Origin: an uncultured Flammeovirgaceae bacterium
Lineage (GTDB): Bacteria; Bacteroidota; Bacteroidia; Cytophagales; Cyclobacteriaceae
DNA: 64,000 nt
Assembly: GCA_937883755.1 (NCBI GenBank)
Contig: CAKZYA010000031.1
Span: 47,599 to 111,598 of the forward strand
Direction: 5' to 3'
Shown here: positions 17,405-27,301 of the stretch, piece after piece
Numbering within the stretch: position 1 is the stretch's first letter
Layout of the letters: every line of letters begins with the position of its first letter
Program-made: the position numbers and the translations under genes
Notes under the pieces: model-generated
Told to the model about the DNA's origin: nothing
What the model saw: the letters and a program-made list of their open reading frames with translations, nothing else
The model's database searches: none

Positions 17405-18868
17405 ATGGAAAAATCCACACAATATCTGAAGTTCGCCTCATCTAAAGATGGAATTTCTTTTACCCCTTTGCAAAAGGGGGTTAGGGGGATTTATCCTTTA
17501 ATACGGTTACCCGTGTCCAACCGTTGGCTCAAACTACTAACCTTAATACTACTTTTGCTCTCTCCCTACTCCAAAGCTCAGCCCCCAACAACACACTCAG
17601 ATTTAAAAGAAACCCTAATCTTTCCCTACCAAACCGAGCATGTTCATAGTCCCACAATTGTAGAATTACCCAACGGCGACTTGTTAACTGCTTGGTTTCA
17701 AGGATCAGGTGAACGCTGGGCGGATGATGTACGAGTTATGGGAGCCCGCTTATCTTCAGGTGATACTACCTGGTCGGGACCCTTTCTAATGGCAGACCAA
17801 CCCGGCTTTCCAGATGTGAATCCAGTATTATTTCTAGACCCACAAGAGCAACTCTGGCTGTTATGGTATACCGTACTAGCCAATCAGTGGGAGACCTCGC
17901 TGTTGACGTACCGTATCAGCGAAGATTATCTTGATGAAGGTACTCCAGAGTGGAGCTGGCAAGACAACTTGCTAGTAAAACCAGGTGATAAAACCGAGCG
18001 CGGCATTCAGCCCAACGATAGCTTTGTAGTCAGTACCCAGCAGCAGATGGATGAGTACGAAGCCTACTGGCAGCAGGAGGTTCTCCCTCAACTACCCGAA
18101 CAGGAAGCAACGCAACAACAAGATTGGTGGCGACCTTTCCGCCACTACGTGGATAGTCTGGCTCGAGGAGAAAATATGCTACGTCGAGGTAGACTACTAA
18201 GCGATGATCCTCCGACCGATACTACCCTGGGTTATCCCATCTCCCGACGGATTGGCTGGCAAACCAAAAACAAACCTTTTATTCTGGATGATCGCATTAT
18301 TGTACCCCTATACTCCGATGGGCTGGAAGCCTCCCTGTTTGCTTTTACAGACGATGGTGGCAAACACTGGCAATTCAGCAATCCAGTGATAGGTGGTATT
18401 GGTATTCAACCAACTATTGCCATACAACAAGATGGCACATTGGTGGCTTACTTGCGCGACAACGGCCCTGCTCCCCAAAGAATGCAGCGAACCACATCAG
18501 CAGACCTAGGTAAAACCTGGACGATTGCCCGCGATACTGAGTTACCCAACCCCGGGGCTGGCTTTGATATGGTAACGCTAGTATCCGGCGAATGGTTAAT
18601 CGTGTACAATGATACCGAAGATGGTCGCCACAGCCTAGCCGTATCAATCTCCGATGATGAAGACAAAAGCTGGCGATGGACTAAGCATTTGGAACTGGAT
18701 GAACGGGGCGAAACAGCTACTCAAAGTCATTACCCTGCGGTCATTCAGGGCACAGACGGACGAATACACATCGTTTACAGTTTTCATCGTCGAGATCAAG
18801 CACAGAGCGCCAAAACCATTAAATACACTTCGTTCTCTACTGATTGGATGAAGGAAGAAACGCAATAA
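17405..18868 (+). CDS. Second sialidase-like beta-propeller protein (BNR family), start uncertain
   Basis: From the ATG at 17405 it is 487 residues. Residues 1-36 are odd: part of them (ISFTPLQKGVRGIYPLI) is encoded by a GC-rich palindromic repeat at 17463-17479. A GTG at 17513 would give a clean signal peptide at once (RWLKLLTLILLLLSPYSKAQ), so 17513 is a likely true or ancestral start. The body matches the first propeller of the operon: NPVLF, WETS, NKPFIL, IQPT, ELPNPGAGFD, YPAVI and Asp-boxes such as SADLGKTW. It too lacks an Arg-Ile-Pro motif (HSPTIVEL at that place). It is the last gene of the operon and is probably periplasmic or surface-exposed. Confidence 0.83.
   Translation: MEKSTQYLKFASSKDGISFTPLQKGVRGIYPLIRLPVSNRWLKLLTLILLLLSPYSKAQPPTTHSDLKETLIFPYQTEHVHSPTIVELPNGDLLTAWFQGSGERWADDVRVMGARLSSGDTTWSGPFLMADQPGFPDVNPVLFLDPQEQLWLLWYTVLANQWETSLLTYRISEDYLDEGTPEWSWQDNLLVKPGDKTERGIQPNDSFVVSTQQQMDEYEAYWQQEVLPQLPEQEATQQQDWWRPFRHYVDSLARGENMLRRGRLLSDDPPTDTTLGYPISRRIGWQTKNKPFILDDRIIVPLYSDGLEASLFAFTDDGGKHWQFSNPVIGGIGIQPTIAIQQDGTLVAYLRDNGPAPQRMQRTTSADLGKTWTIARDTELPNPGAGFDMVTLVSGEWLIVYNDTEDGRHSLAVSISDDEDKSWRWTKHLELDERGETATQSHYPAVIQGTDGRIHIVYSFHRRDQAQSAKTIKYTSFSTDWMKEETQ
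17463..17479. repeat. GC-rich palindromic (REP-like) element inside the start of a gene
   Basis: CCCCTTT (17463-17469) faces AAAGGGG (17473-17479) over a 3-base loop and is followed by GGTTAGGGGGATTT. The base composition differs sharply from the surrounding gene. Pyrimidine-rich C4T3 stems with a G5AT tail are common as scattered repeats in bacterial genomes. A related but more degraded stretch lies at 41116-41146. Confidence 0.55.
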
Positions 18869-18921
18869 CTTTTTCTTAGCCATTCGCTTAATTTTTATCT
18901 ATCTTCAATCAGCTCTTTACC

Positions 18922-18945
18922 TTATCTCATTATCTCATTATCTCG
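18922..18945. repeat. 8-bp tandem repeat, three copies of TTATCTCA
   Basis: Three direct copies (the last ends in G) lie in the 147-bp gap between the end of the propeller operon and the small membrane protein gene. Nothing else is recognisable in the gap. Confidence 0.6.
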
Positions 18946-19015
18946 CCTTACGTTGTGCTAAACTGCGTTTTGATGCAGTTTGGATTTTGTTGTGGACTTT
19001 TTTATCATTTTCATG

Positions 19016-19453
19016 CTAATCACAAACTTCTACATATGTGCTGTCATTGGGGTCTATAGTAGTAGTGTCTGGAACAAATTCTACTCGACAAGGGTCATCA
19101 TCACTAGGTTCGCCCATGCACCCTGTTGTAAACAATATTAATCCTAAAATCGCTAAAATTGCTGTTTTGAAGTGTCGATTGTTAACGTTGGACTTTATGT
19201 GTTCATGCCAGCTCAGAATAATCTCTTGAACTTTTGAATACTTTGAATTTTTGTCTACTGAATACATTCTGGCACATACTTTTTCTGTTTTTCGTTCCGA
19301 TAAGTACTTAATAATTTCATCATTACTCATTTGAGTAAAATCTACGATGTCTACTGAACATTCATTACAATGCCTATTTTTGGAATTATGAATTGTATCT
19401 AAATTCTTCCAGCTCATGTGGCAAGGTTTCTGTATAGATATTCGTTTTTTCAT
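19016..19453 (-). CDS. Small single-pass membrane protein with Bacteroidota Cys-motif N-terminal domain
   Basis: The start chosen is the ATG at 19453, giving 145 residues; a longer frame to 19498 adds 15 residues not typical of the family. The N-terminal half has the pattern KPCHMSW, then RHCNECSVDIVDFTQMSNDE and a later VCARM. I recognise this as a recurrent Bacteroidota domain with a C-x2-C pair, possibly metal-binding. One hydrophobic helix follows (TAILAILGLILFTTGC), then a short acidic tail. The gene is AT-rich compared with its neighbours and lies beside a recombinase remnant, which suggests an acquired segment. Function is unknown. Confidence 0.6.
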   Translation of the reverse strand: MKKRISIQKPCHMSWKNLDTIHNSKNRHCNECSVDIVDFTQMSNDEIIKYLSERKTEKVCARMYSVDKNSKYSKVQEIILSWHEHIKSNVNNRHFKTAILAILGLILFTTGCMGEPSDDDPCRVEFVPDTTTIDPNDSTYVEVCD

Positions 19454-19585
19454 AATAGTTCTATTTTTGTCCATAACAACCGTATACCTGCAACTCATAG
19501 CGGGTATATCTATTCTAACGGTAGTTTTGTATCTCCCTTAAATGTATCAACTTTTAAATAAATTCTTGCATCTATTGCAACACTG

Positions 19586-19740
19586 CTAACTATTATTATA
19601 CTGCAAAATCTTATCTAATGGGCTTTGAATGTCTTTCAACGCTTTCGTCGTGACACGAGTGTAAATTTCTGTAGTTTTACTACTGCTGTACCCCGACAAG
19701 GTCTGAATGTAGCGTGAATACCCCAGCACTTTCTAATAAG
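19586..19740 (-). pseudogene. C-terminal remnant of a tyrosine recombinase (integrase), frameshifted
   Basis: The minus strand reads GYSRYIQTLSGYSSSKTT followed by EIYTRVTTKALKDIQSPLDKI before a stop at 19586-19588. This is the conserved last segment of phage/XerD-type integrases, including the catalytic Tyr in EIYTRV and the GYSSSKTT box (normally GHSSSKTT). Just upstream, another frame reads LLESAGV, the expected preceding residues, so at least one frameshift is present. Nothing of the catalytic core or start remains; the oxyR stop codon lies right beside it. Confidence 0.75.
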
Positions 19741-19742
19741 GC

Positions 19743-20672
19743 TCACTTCCAAGGAATTACATCTCCCCTTCCTTCCTGAAGCATTTCAGGTGGTAAGCTT
19801 TCGCGGACTTCTTGTTTTATAATCCGGATGAGCTTTTCGCGGGGAAATCGCTTATGGTAAGTCAAACTAATTTCCCGGAGCGGACGAATATTCTTGAACT
19901 CCCGTACGTTCTCTCGTTGATTTTGCGGGAGTTCCTGCACGGCTAGTTCGGGCAACAAAGTAAAACCATAGTGCTGATCTACCATCTTCTTCAGCGTTTC
20001 CAAGCTTCCACTTAAAAAATTGACCCGGGATAGCGGTTGGGTCATATTTCCGCACAGCTTCTCTACCTGGTCACGGAAGCAGTGCCCTTCCTTCAGTAGC
20101 CAAACTTGGTTCATATCTAACTCTTGCAAAGCTATTGGCGATTTAGGGTAAGGATGCCCCTCCGGCAAGTAGATCAGGAACTTCTCGTAAAATAATGAAG
20201 TATGTACCAAATTCGGCTCCCGACGGTTAGCCACCCACACCCCTACATCCAACTGGTCTTTGTGCAATTTTTCCACCAATTGCTCTGAAAGTAGCTCCTC
20301 AATCTCAAAATCAATTTTAGGGTAACGCTTTGCCAATTGGGGTAACAACTGCGGCAATAAGTACGGACTCAAGGTGGGGATCATTCCTATTCGTAGCTTC
20401 CCCGATACTTCATCGGTATGCTGATGTACTACTTCCCGGATTTTCTTTAAACTAGCCAAAGTACGATGAGCCTCCTCAATCACCTGTACTCCCACATCGG
20501 TAGGTGAGACTGGCTTTTTGTTGCGGTCGAATAGCACAATTCCCAATTCATCCTCCAGCTTGCGAATTTGCATACTGAGGGTGGGTTGAGTCACAAAACA
20601 ATGGTCAGCAGCCTTCGCAAAATTCTGGTGAACATCGAGCGCAACAATATATTCTAGCTGGGTAAAAGTCAT
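19743..20672 (-). CDS. oxyR: OxyR-type LysR-family hydrogen peroxide sensor
   Basis: This 309-residue LysR-type regulator has an N-terminal winged helix (FTQLEYIVALDVHQNFAKAA, TQPTLSMQIRKLE) and a substrate-binding-like domain. It carries GHCFRDQVEKLC, with Cys198 and Cys207 placed like the peroxidatic and resolving cysteines of E. coli OxyR (199 and 208). In OxyR, peroxide drives a disulfide between them and turns on defence genes. It is divergent from katG with 143 bp between the starts, and a candidate OxyR operator lies directly upstream of its own ATG. This supports both autoregulation and katG control. The identification is strong. Confidence 0.93.
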   Translation of the reverse strand: MTFTQLEYIVALDVHQNFAKAADHCFVTQPTLSMQIRKLEDELGIVLFDRNKKPVSPTDVGVQVIEEAHRTLASLKKIREVVHQHTDEVSGKLRIGMIPTLSPYLLPQLLPQLAKRYPKIDFEIEELLSEQLVEKLHKDQLDVGVWVANRREPNLVHTSLFYEKFLIYLPEGHPYPKSPIALQELDMNQVWLLKEGHCFRDQVEKLCGNMTQPLSRVNFLSGSLETLKKMVDQHYGFTLLPELAVQELPQNQRENVREFKNIRPLREISLTYHKRFPREKLIRIIKQEVRESLPPEMLQEGRGDVIPWK

Positions 20673-20717
20673 ATAGATAAAATTTATAAACTCATCAATA
20701 TAATCAATTTGATCTAT
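20673..20717. promoter_or_regulatory. Candidate OxyR operator between oxyR and katG
   Basis: ATAGATAAAATT (20673-20684) and AATTTGATCTAT (20706-20717) are inverted repeats with one mismatch in 12. The first 15 bases match the E. coli half-site model ATAGNTNNNANCTAT at all but one fixed position; the second (20703-20717) misses two. The gap between half-sites is 15 rather than the classical 7. The site starts one base upstream of the oxyR ATG. Confidence 0.6.
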
Positions 20718-20755
20718 GAATTAATATTCAGTAGTATTGTTTGTAGAACAGCTAA

Positions 20756-23128
<2,373 letters not shown>

Positions 23129-23156
23129 ATAACTGTTTCTCAGTTTTTAATAGAAA

Positions 23157-23186
23157 AGATGGCTTGGAAACAGGCCATCTTTTTTG
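23157..23186 (+). terminator. Rho-independent terminator after katG
   Basis: AGATGGC (23157-23163) pairs with GCCATCT (23174-23180) around a 10-base loop and is followed by TTTTTG. It lies 29 bp after the katG stop codon. Confidence 0.85.
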
Positions 23187-23324
23187 TTATTAGATGGAGG
23201 AAATGAAGCTAGAATAATTTCGTACCTTGCGCTAGAAGAGAATCAAAAAGGCACTAAAGTCCAACAGGTGAAATAGCTTAGTTACTAGCTTGGTTAAGTT
23301 TTTTGAATCTATTACATCGAGCTG

Positions 23325-24140
23325 ATGCCAGACCCTAACCGCCGGAATACTAACCAATTACAATTACTTACTCCCCGACTTTATTCTTTTTACAAAAAAA
23401 AGCAGAAGTTAACATTACGAAAGCACTTTGACCGGATTAAGCAGCAAACTTTATCACTAGATTCATTCAACTTTTATCTGGTATCATCGGCTATTTACAG
23501 CTCATTGATCGAGGGGGTGAATGTTGACTTTAATAGCTACTTACGCTATCTGAATACCCCCGGCGTGAAGGGTAGCAAAGACCTCAAACAAGTTCAGGAT
23601 TTAGTAGCTGCCTATGAGTTTGCCCAGAAACGGGCGTTGAATCAAAAAAATATGCTATTAGCTCATGAAATATTGTCTAAGCAGCTTCTGACTAGAAAAT
23701 ACCGGGGTAAATTGCGCAATAGAGAAGTACATGTTTACAATCTGGAAACAGGGCAGATAATCTATACTGGAGCCGATACTAAGCAAGTACAATTTGAACT
23801 TGATAAGCTTTTTGCAGACATTGCTATCTTACGTAAGCGGGAGTTAACTATTGATCAAGCATTTTACTACGCTGCTTTTATCCACCTGGTTTTTGCTAAA
23901 ATTCACCCATTTGCTGATGGTAACGGACGTACTGCCCGATTATTGGAAAAGTGGTTTCTGGCAATTAAATTAGGTAAGCAAGCCTGGTATATTCAAAGTG
24001 AACGCAACTATCAACGTAAACTAGTTTCTTACTACCGGAATATTGATATTGGTAAAAACTACCAGAAAAATGATTATGATCTGGCTTTAGATTTTCTTCT
24101 AATGTTACCCTGGGCATTGCGATTAAAACCGTTGCAATAA
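23325..24140 (+). CDS. Fic-domain protein, probable AMP-transferase (class II)
   Basis: This 271-residue protein has the full Fic active motif HPFADGNGRTAR (residues 194-205), including the catalytic His and the GNGR phosphate-binding segment. Upstream, SSLIEG (residues 59-64) matches the autoinhibitory S-x3-E-G helix in a position N-terminal to the Fic core, the class II layout. Such proteins transfer AMP, or another part of a nucleotide, to a protein hydroxyl and are held off by the Glu of the inhibitory helix. No antitoxin gene is adjacent, which fits an in-cis inhibitor. The gene is separated from katG by a terminator and ends 1 bp before the convergent transglutaminase-like gene. The target is unknown. 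Confidence 0.9.
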   Translation: MPDPNRRNTNQLQLLTPRLYSFYKKKQKLTLRKHFDRIKQQTLSLDSFNFYLVSSAIYSSLIEGVNVDFNSYLRYLNTPGVKGSKDLKQVQDLVAAYEFAQKRALNQKNMLLAHEILSKQLLTRKYRGKLRNREVHVYNLETGQIIYTGADTKQVQFELDKLFADIAILRKRELTIDQAFYYAAFIHLVFAKIHPFADGNGRTARLLEKWFLAIKLGKQAWYIQSERNYQRKLVSYYRNIDIGKNYQKNDYDLALDFLLMLPWALRLKPLQ

Positions 24141-24141
24141 A

Positions 24142-25182
24142 TTATTTCAAAGCATTTTTTAGCCCTTTAAGATTTTGCTCGCTGGTTTTAATGTTGCTGG
24201 CAATCAGTTGTTTCTCCTGATCGGCACTGCCGTCCTTCACATTTTTTACTAGGCTTTTTGCCTTGTTTAATTGCTCGAGGGCAGTTTCTTGGGTGTCAAC
24301 CGCCTGGAGAATAGCTTCTCGGGATGTCAAATGTCGGGGAACACTTTTCATCAGCCGATTTGCCTGATCCATATGCGCTCGCGCCAACACAATCGGGTTA
24401 TCTGGATTAAATTCATACGCCATCCGAGCCACGTAGAAGTCTCGCTCATTGGCTGATTTACTTTCAAACTCCCTTATCTGGCTTTGATAATCAGCACAGC
24501 TACTGTTCTTAGCAAGATGACTTTTGATTTGCTCTTCCCCCTGAGCGTATGCTTGGATAGGAACCGGACAATTGAGCAATTGCCACATGGGAGCTAGTGG
24601 CAAATGATTGAGTACGAATACTTCAGGGTCAGCTAAAAAGTACTTTTCGTTGAAGGTTTTTACGTACTGCATCTTATCGTTTAGTCCACCACTACCCCAG
24701 GTAACATCCACCAAGTGCCACTTTCCATCTATCTCCACTACGTTCCAGGCGTGGTCAGCGGTGGTAAAAGTAGCTTTGGGTACATAACCAAACCCTTTAC
24801 TGTAACCACCCACCACGTGGCTCCGAATTCCTACCCGTCGGCACATTTCCTGAAGAAGTTCGGCATAACCTTGGCACACCGCCCGGCGTCGTTTCAGAAC
24901 ATCAGTCGGTGACAGCGGCTGATAGCGGGATGGACGGTAGTTACGGAATAGCTTAACATCGTAAGCGATATTATCGGTAATCCAGGTATAAAATGCCCGC
25001 ACCCGCTCGTAGTCATTTTTAGCGGGTTTACTCAGGTACTTGGTAAGTTTCTCCAGATCACTCTGAATTTTCACAGGAGCCTGACGGGCGTGCTGATCGA
25101 TTTGCGTGTAATCGATATTTCCCGCTAATAGCTTCAAGGATGCTATCAGCATCACCCCTAAAAACAAAAACTTCTTCTTCAT
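24142..25182 (-). CDS. Exported transglutaminase-like cysteine protease-fold protein
   Basis: This 346-residue protein has a signal peptide (FLFLGVMLIASLKLLAG). The transglutaminase-like core has the Cys-His-Asp triad in RAVCQGYAELL (Cys), TADHAWNVVEI (His) and WHLVDVTWGSG (Asp). A C-terminal helical, Lys-rich part (about residues 255-346) is coiled-coil-like. Bacterial family members act as periplasmic proteases or amide-bond enzymes, sometimes on the cell wall. It is a single gene, convergent with fic. The fold is firm; substrate and role are unknown. Confidence 0.88.
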   Translation of the reverse strand: MKKKFLFLGVMLIASLKLLAGNIDYTQIDQHARQAPVKIQSDLEKLTKYLSKPAKNDYERVRAFYTWITDNIAYDVKLFRNYRPSRYQPLSPTDVLKRRRAVCQGYAELLQEMCRRVGIRSHVVGGYSKGFGYVPKATFTTADHAWNVVEIDGKWHLVDVTWGSGGLNDKMQYVKTFNEKYFLADPEVFVLNHLPLAPMWQLLNCPVPIQAYAQGEEQIKSHLAKNSSCADYQSQIREFESKSANERDFYVARMAYEFNPDNPIVLARAHMDQANRLMKSVPRHLTSREAILQAVDTQETALEQLNKAKSLVKNVKDGSADQEKQLIASNIKTSEQNLKGLKNALK

Positions 25183-25276
25183 CGCCTTCGTGATTATTAC
25201 TCCTAAAGTTGGCGAAACTATTTCTTTTCCCTGAACGAAAAATAAGCTGGATATTACATGACTTATATGAGTTCAA

Positions 25277-25401
25277 GTGTTTGCGTGTTCAGGTACTTAG
25301 GCAGTTACCGCGTAATGTTCAAATGTTCAAATGTTCAAATGTTCAAATGTTCAAAATTAGAAAGTTTTCATGAACACCCGAGTACTTGCGCACACAAACA
25401 C
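25277..25401. repeat. Small repeat unit: imperfect 25-bp inverted ends around an 8-bp tandem array
   Basis: The segment at 25277-25301 and the reverse complement of 25377-25401 agree at 19 of 25 positions (both begin GTGTTTG and share GTACT). Between them is a run of AAATGTTC units. The block fills most of the 226-bp gap between the transglutaminase-like gene and ettA. It could be a MITE-like or hairpin-forming intergenic repeat; no coding potential is seen. Confidence 0.45.
25314..25352. repeat. 8-bp tandem repeat (AAATGTTC), about five copies
   Basis: Four exact copies (25321-25352) are preceded by one copy with a single change. This is a simple-sequence repeat that could vary in copy number by slippage. 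It lies about 60 bp downstream of the ettA stop and 130 bp upstream of the transglutaminase-like start. Confidence 0.85.
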
Positions 25402-25408
25402 AATACAT

Positions 25409-27091
25409 TTATCCAATAATATTCTTGTACTTAATTCGCTTAGGCTGGGCGTCGCCAAGACGTTGGCGTTTGTTTTCTTCGTAGTCGGAGTAATTTCCCT
25501 CGAACCAATATACTTGAGAATTGCCTTCAAATGCTAAAATATGCGTTGCGATACGATCTAAGAACCAGCGGTCGTGGGAGATAATGACAGCGCAGCCTGC
25601 GAAGTTTTCTAAGCCTTCTTCTAAGGCTCGTAATGTATTCACATCCAAATCGTTAGTTGGCTCATCTAGAAGCAATACATTAGCTCCTTCTTTGAGCATC
25701 ATTGCCAGGTGTACCCGGTTGCGCTCTCCACCCGAGAGGTTACCCACCTTCTTTTCCTGATCGCTACCGCTAAAGTTAAAACGACTGACGTAAGCCCGGG
25801 AATTCATCTGCCGTCCACCCAGATCGAGGTGCTCATTTCCTTCTGAAATTACCTGCCAGACCGTTCTATTAGGGTCAAGCCGGTCGTGTTCCTGATCAAC
25901 ATAAGCTAGCTTCACCGATGTCCCTACCTCAATTTCTCCCTGGTCAGGTTCGGCTTGCTGAGTAATTAGTTTAAACAGACTGGTTTTTCCCGCTCCATTC
26001 GGCCCAATTACACCTACTATCCCTGCTGGGGGTAGCGAAAAGGTTAAATCTTCAAACAAAACCTTTTCCCCGTAGGCTTTCGCCAAATTATTCGCCTCAA
26101 TTACCTTATTACCTAAGCGAGGTCCCGGTGGAATGTATAACTCCAGTCGTTGTTCTTTTTCTTTCCCCTCTTCGCCTAGTAATTTATCGTAAGCATTTAA
26201 TCGAGCTTTTCCTTTGGCTTGCCGCCCTTTAGGAGTCATTTTAATCCACTCCAACTCTCGCTCTAGGGTTTTCTGACGTTTAGAAGTCGTTTTCTCCTCT
26301 TCAGCCAGTCGTTTTTGCTTCTGCTCTAGCCAAGATGAGTAATTTCCTTTCCAAGGAATTCCTTCGCCCCGATCTAGCTCCAAAATCCATCCTGCCACGT
26401 TATCCAGAAAGTAACGATCGTGAGTCACGGCAATCACCGTACCACTATACTGCCGAAGGTGTTGCTCCAGCCAGTGAACCGATTCAGCATCTAGGTGGTT
26501 GGTTGGCTCGTCGAGTAGCAGTACGTCCGGTTGCTGAAGCAACAATCGGCATAGAGCTACCCGACGTTTTTCTCCTCCCGAAAGATTCTTCACTACCGCA
26601 TCTTCGGGCGGTGTTCGTAGGGCGTCCATTGCCTGATTAAGCTTATTATCTAGCTCCCAGGCATTAGCATGATCGAGCTTTTCCTGCACCACTGCTTGCT
26701 GGTCAATCAGCTTTTGCATGGCGTCCGGGTCTTCCAGCACTGCGGGGTCGGCAAATTTTTCGTTGATAGCTTCAAATTCTTGTAGCAGGGCTACCGTTTC
26801 AGCTACGCCTTCCTCTACCACTTGCTTCACTGTTTTTTCAGGATCAAGCTCTGGTTCTTGTTCTAGCATCCCTACTGAATAGCCCGGTGAAAACACCACT
26901 TCTCCCTGGAAGTTTTTGTCTTTTCCAGCGATAATTCGGAGTAAAGAAGACTTACCCGCTCCGTTTAAACCCAACACTCCGATCTTTGCTCCGTAGAAGA
27001 AAGATAGATAAATATTTTTTAGGACTTGTTTTTGTGGGGAATACATTTTAGTTACCCCAGCCATGGAAAAAATAACTTTTTCGTCACTCAT
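25409..27091 (-). CDS. ettA: ABC-F ATPase, energy-dependent translational throttle EttA
   Basis: This 560-residue protein has two ABC ATPase domains and no membrane part. Walker A motifs are GLNGAGKSS and GPNGAGKTS, signatures are [11 protein letters not shown] and [11 protein letters not shown], and each Walker B is [11 protein letters not shown] or [11 protein letters not shown]. The linker helices include [17 protein letters not shown], typical of EttA, as is the total length. EttA binds the ribosomal E site and gates the first elongation step according to ATP/ADP level. It is monocistronic and divergent from the DUF349 gene with a 210-bp gap. Confidence 0.95.
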   Translation of the reverse strand: MSDEKVIFSMAGVTKMYSPQKQVLKNIYLSFFYGAKIGVLGLNGAGKSSLLRIIAGKDKNFQGEVVFSPGYSVGMLEQEPELDPEKTVKQVVEEGVAETVALLQEFEAINEKFADPAVLEDPDAMQKLIDQQAVVQEKLDHANAWELDNKLNQAMDALRTPPEDAVVKNLSGGEKRRVALCRLLLQQPDVLLLDEPTNHLDAESVHWLEQHLRQYSGTVIAVTHDRYFLDNVAGWILELDRGEGIPWKGNYSSWLEQKQKRLAEEEKTTSKRQKTLERELEWIKMTPKGRQAKGKARLNAYDKLLGEEGKEKEQRLELYIPPGPRLGNKVIEANNLAKAYGEKVLFEDLTFSLPPAGIVGVIGPNGAGKTSLFKLITQQAEPDQGEIEVGTSVKLAYVDQEHDRLDPNRTVWQVISEGNEHLDLGGRQMNSRAYVSRFNFSGSDQEKKVGNLSGGERNRVHLAMMLKEGANVLLLDEPTNDLDVNTLRALEEGLENFAGCAVIISHDRWFLDRIATHILAFEGNSQVYWFEGNYSDYEENKRQRLGDAQPKRIKYKNIIG

Positions 27092-27301
27092 AGTTTAACA
27101 TTATGAAATTTCTTCGTTTAGATACTAATACGTTGTATCTATATTCCGATAATCGGTAATTAAATGATATTTTTGCGTAATTTCTGAAAAATCGTAATCA
27201 TTGCGAACAATAGTAAATTAAAACCACAGATTCCTATAACCATTTCACCGAATTATGGCTTCTCGATAAGCCGAAATTCTCAACTTTAAACCCTAAGAAC
27301 A

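Noticed and set aside
6946..18868. A standard sialic acid catabolism operon
   Set aside because: The propellers lack the Arg-Ile-Pro motif and no NanE, NanK, NagA or NagB gene is present. The nucleotidyltransferase and kinase-HAD genes do not belong to that pathway.
25314..25352. CRISPR array
   Set aside because: The repeat unit is 8 bp, perfectly contiguous with no spacers, and no cas genes are near.
26335..26640. Open frame of 101 codons opposite ettA
   Set aside because: It lies wholly inside the ettA gene on the other strand, follows its codon pattern and has no recognisable domain.
27145..27156. Operator CCGAT-A-ATCGG between ettA and the DUF349 gene
   Set aside because: An 11-bp palindrome is expected by chance at this scale and has no link to a regulator in the window.
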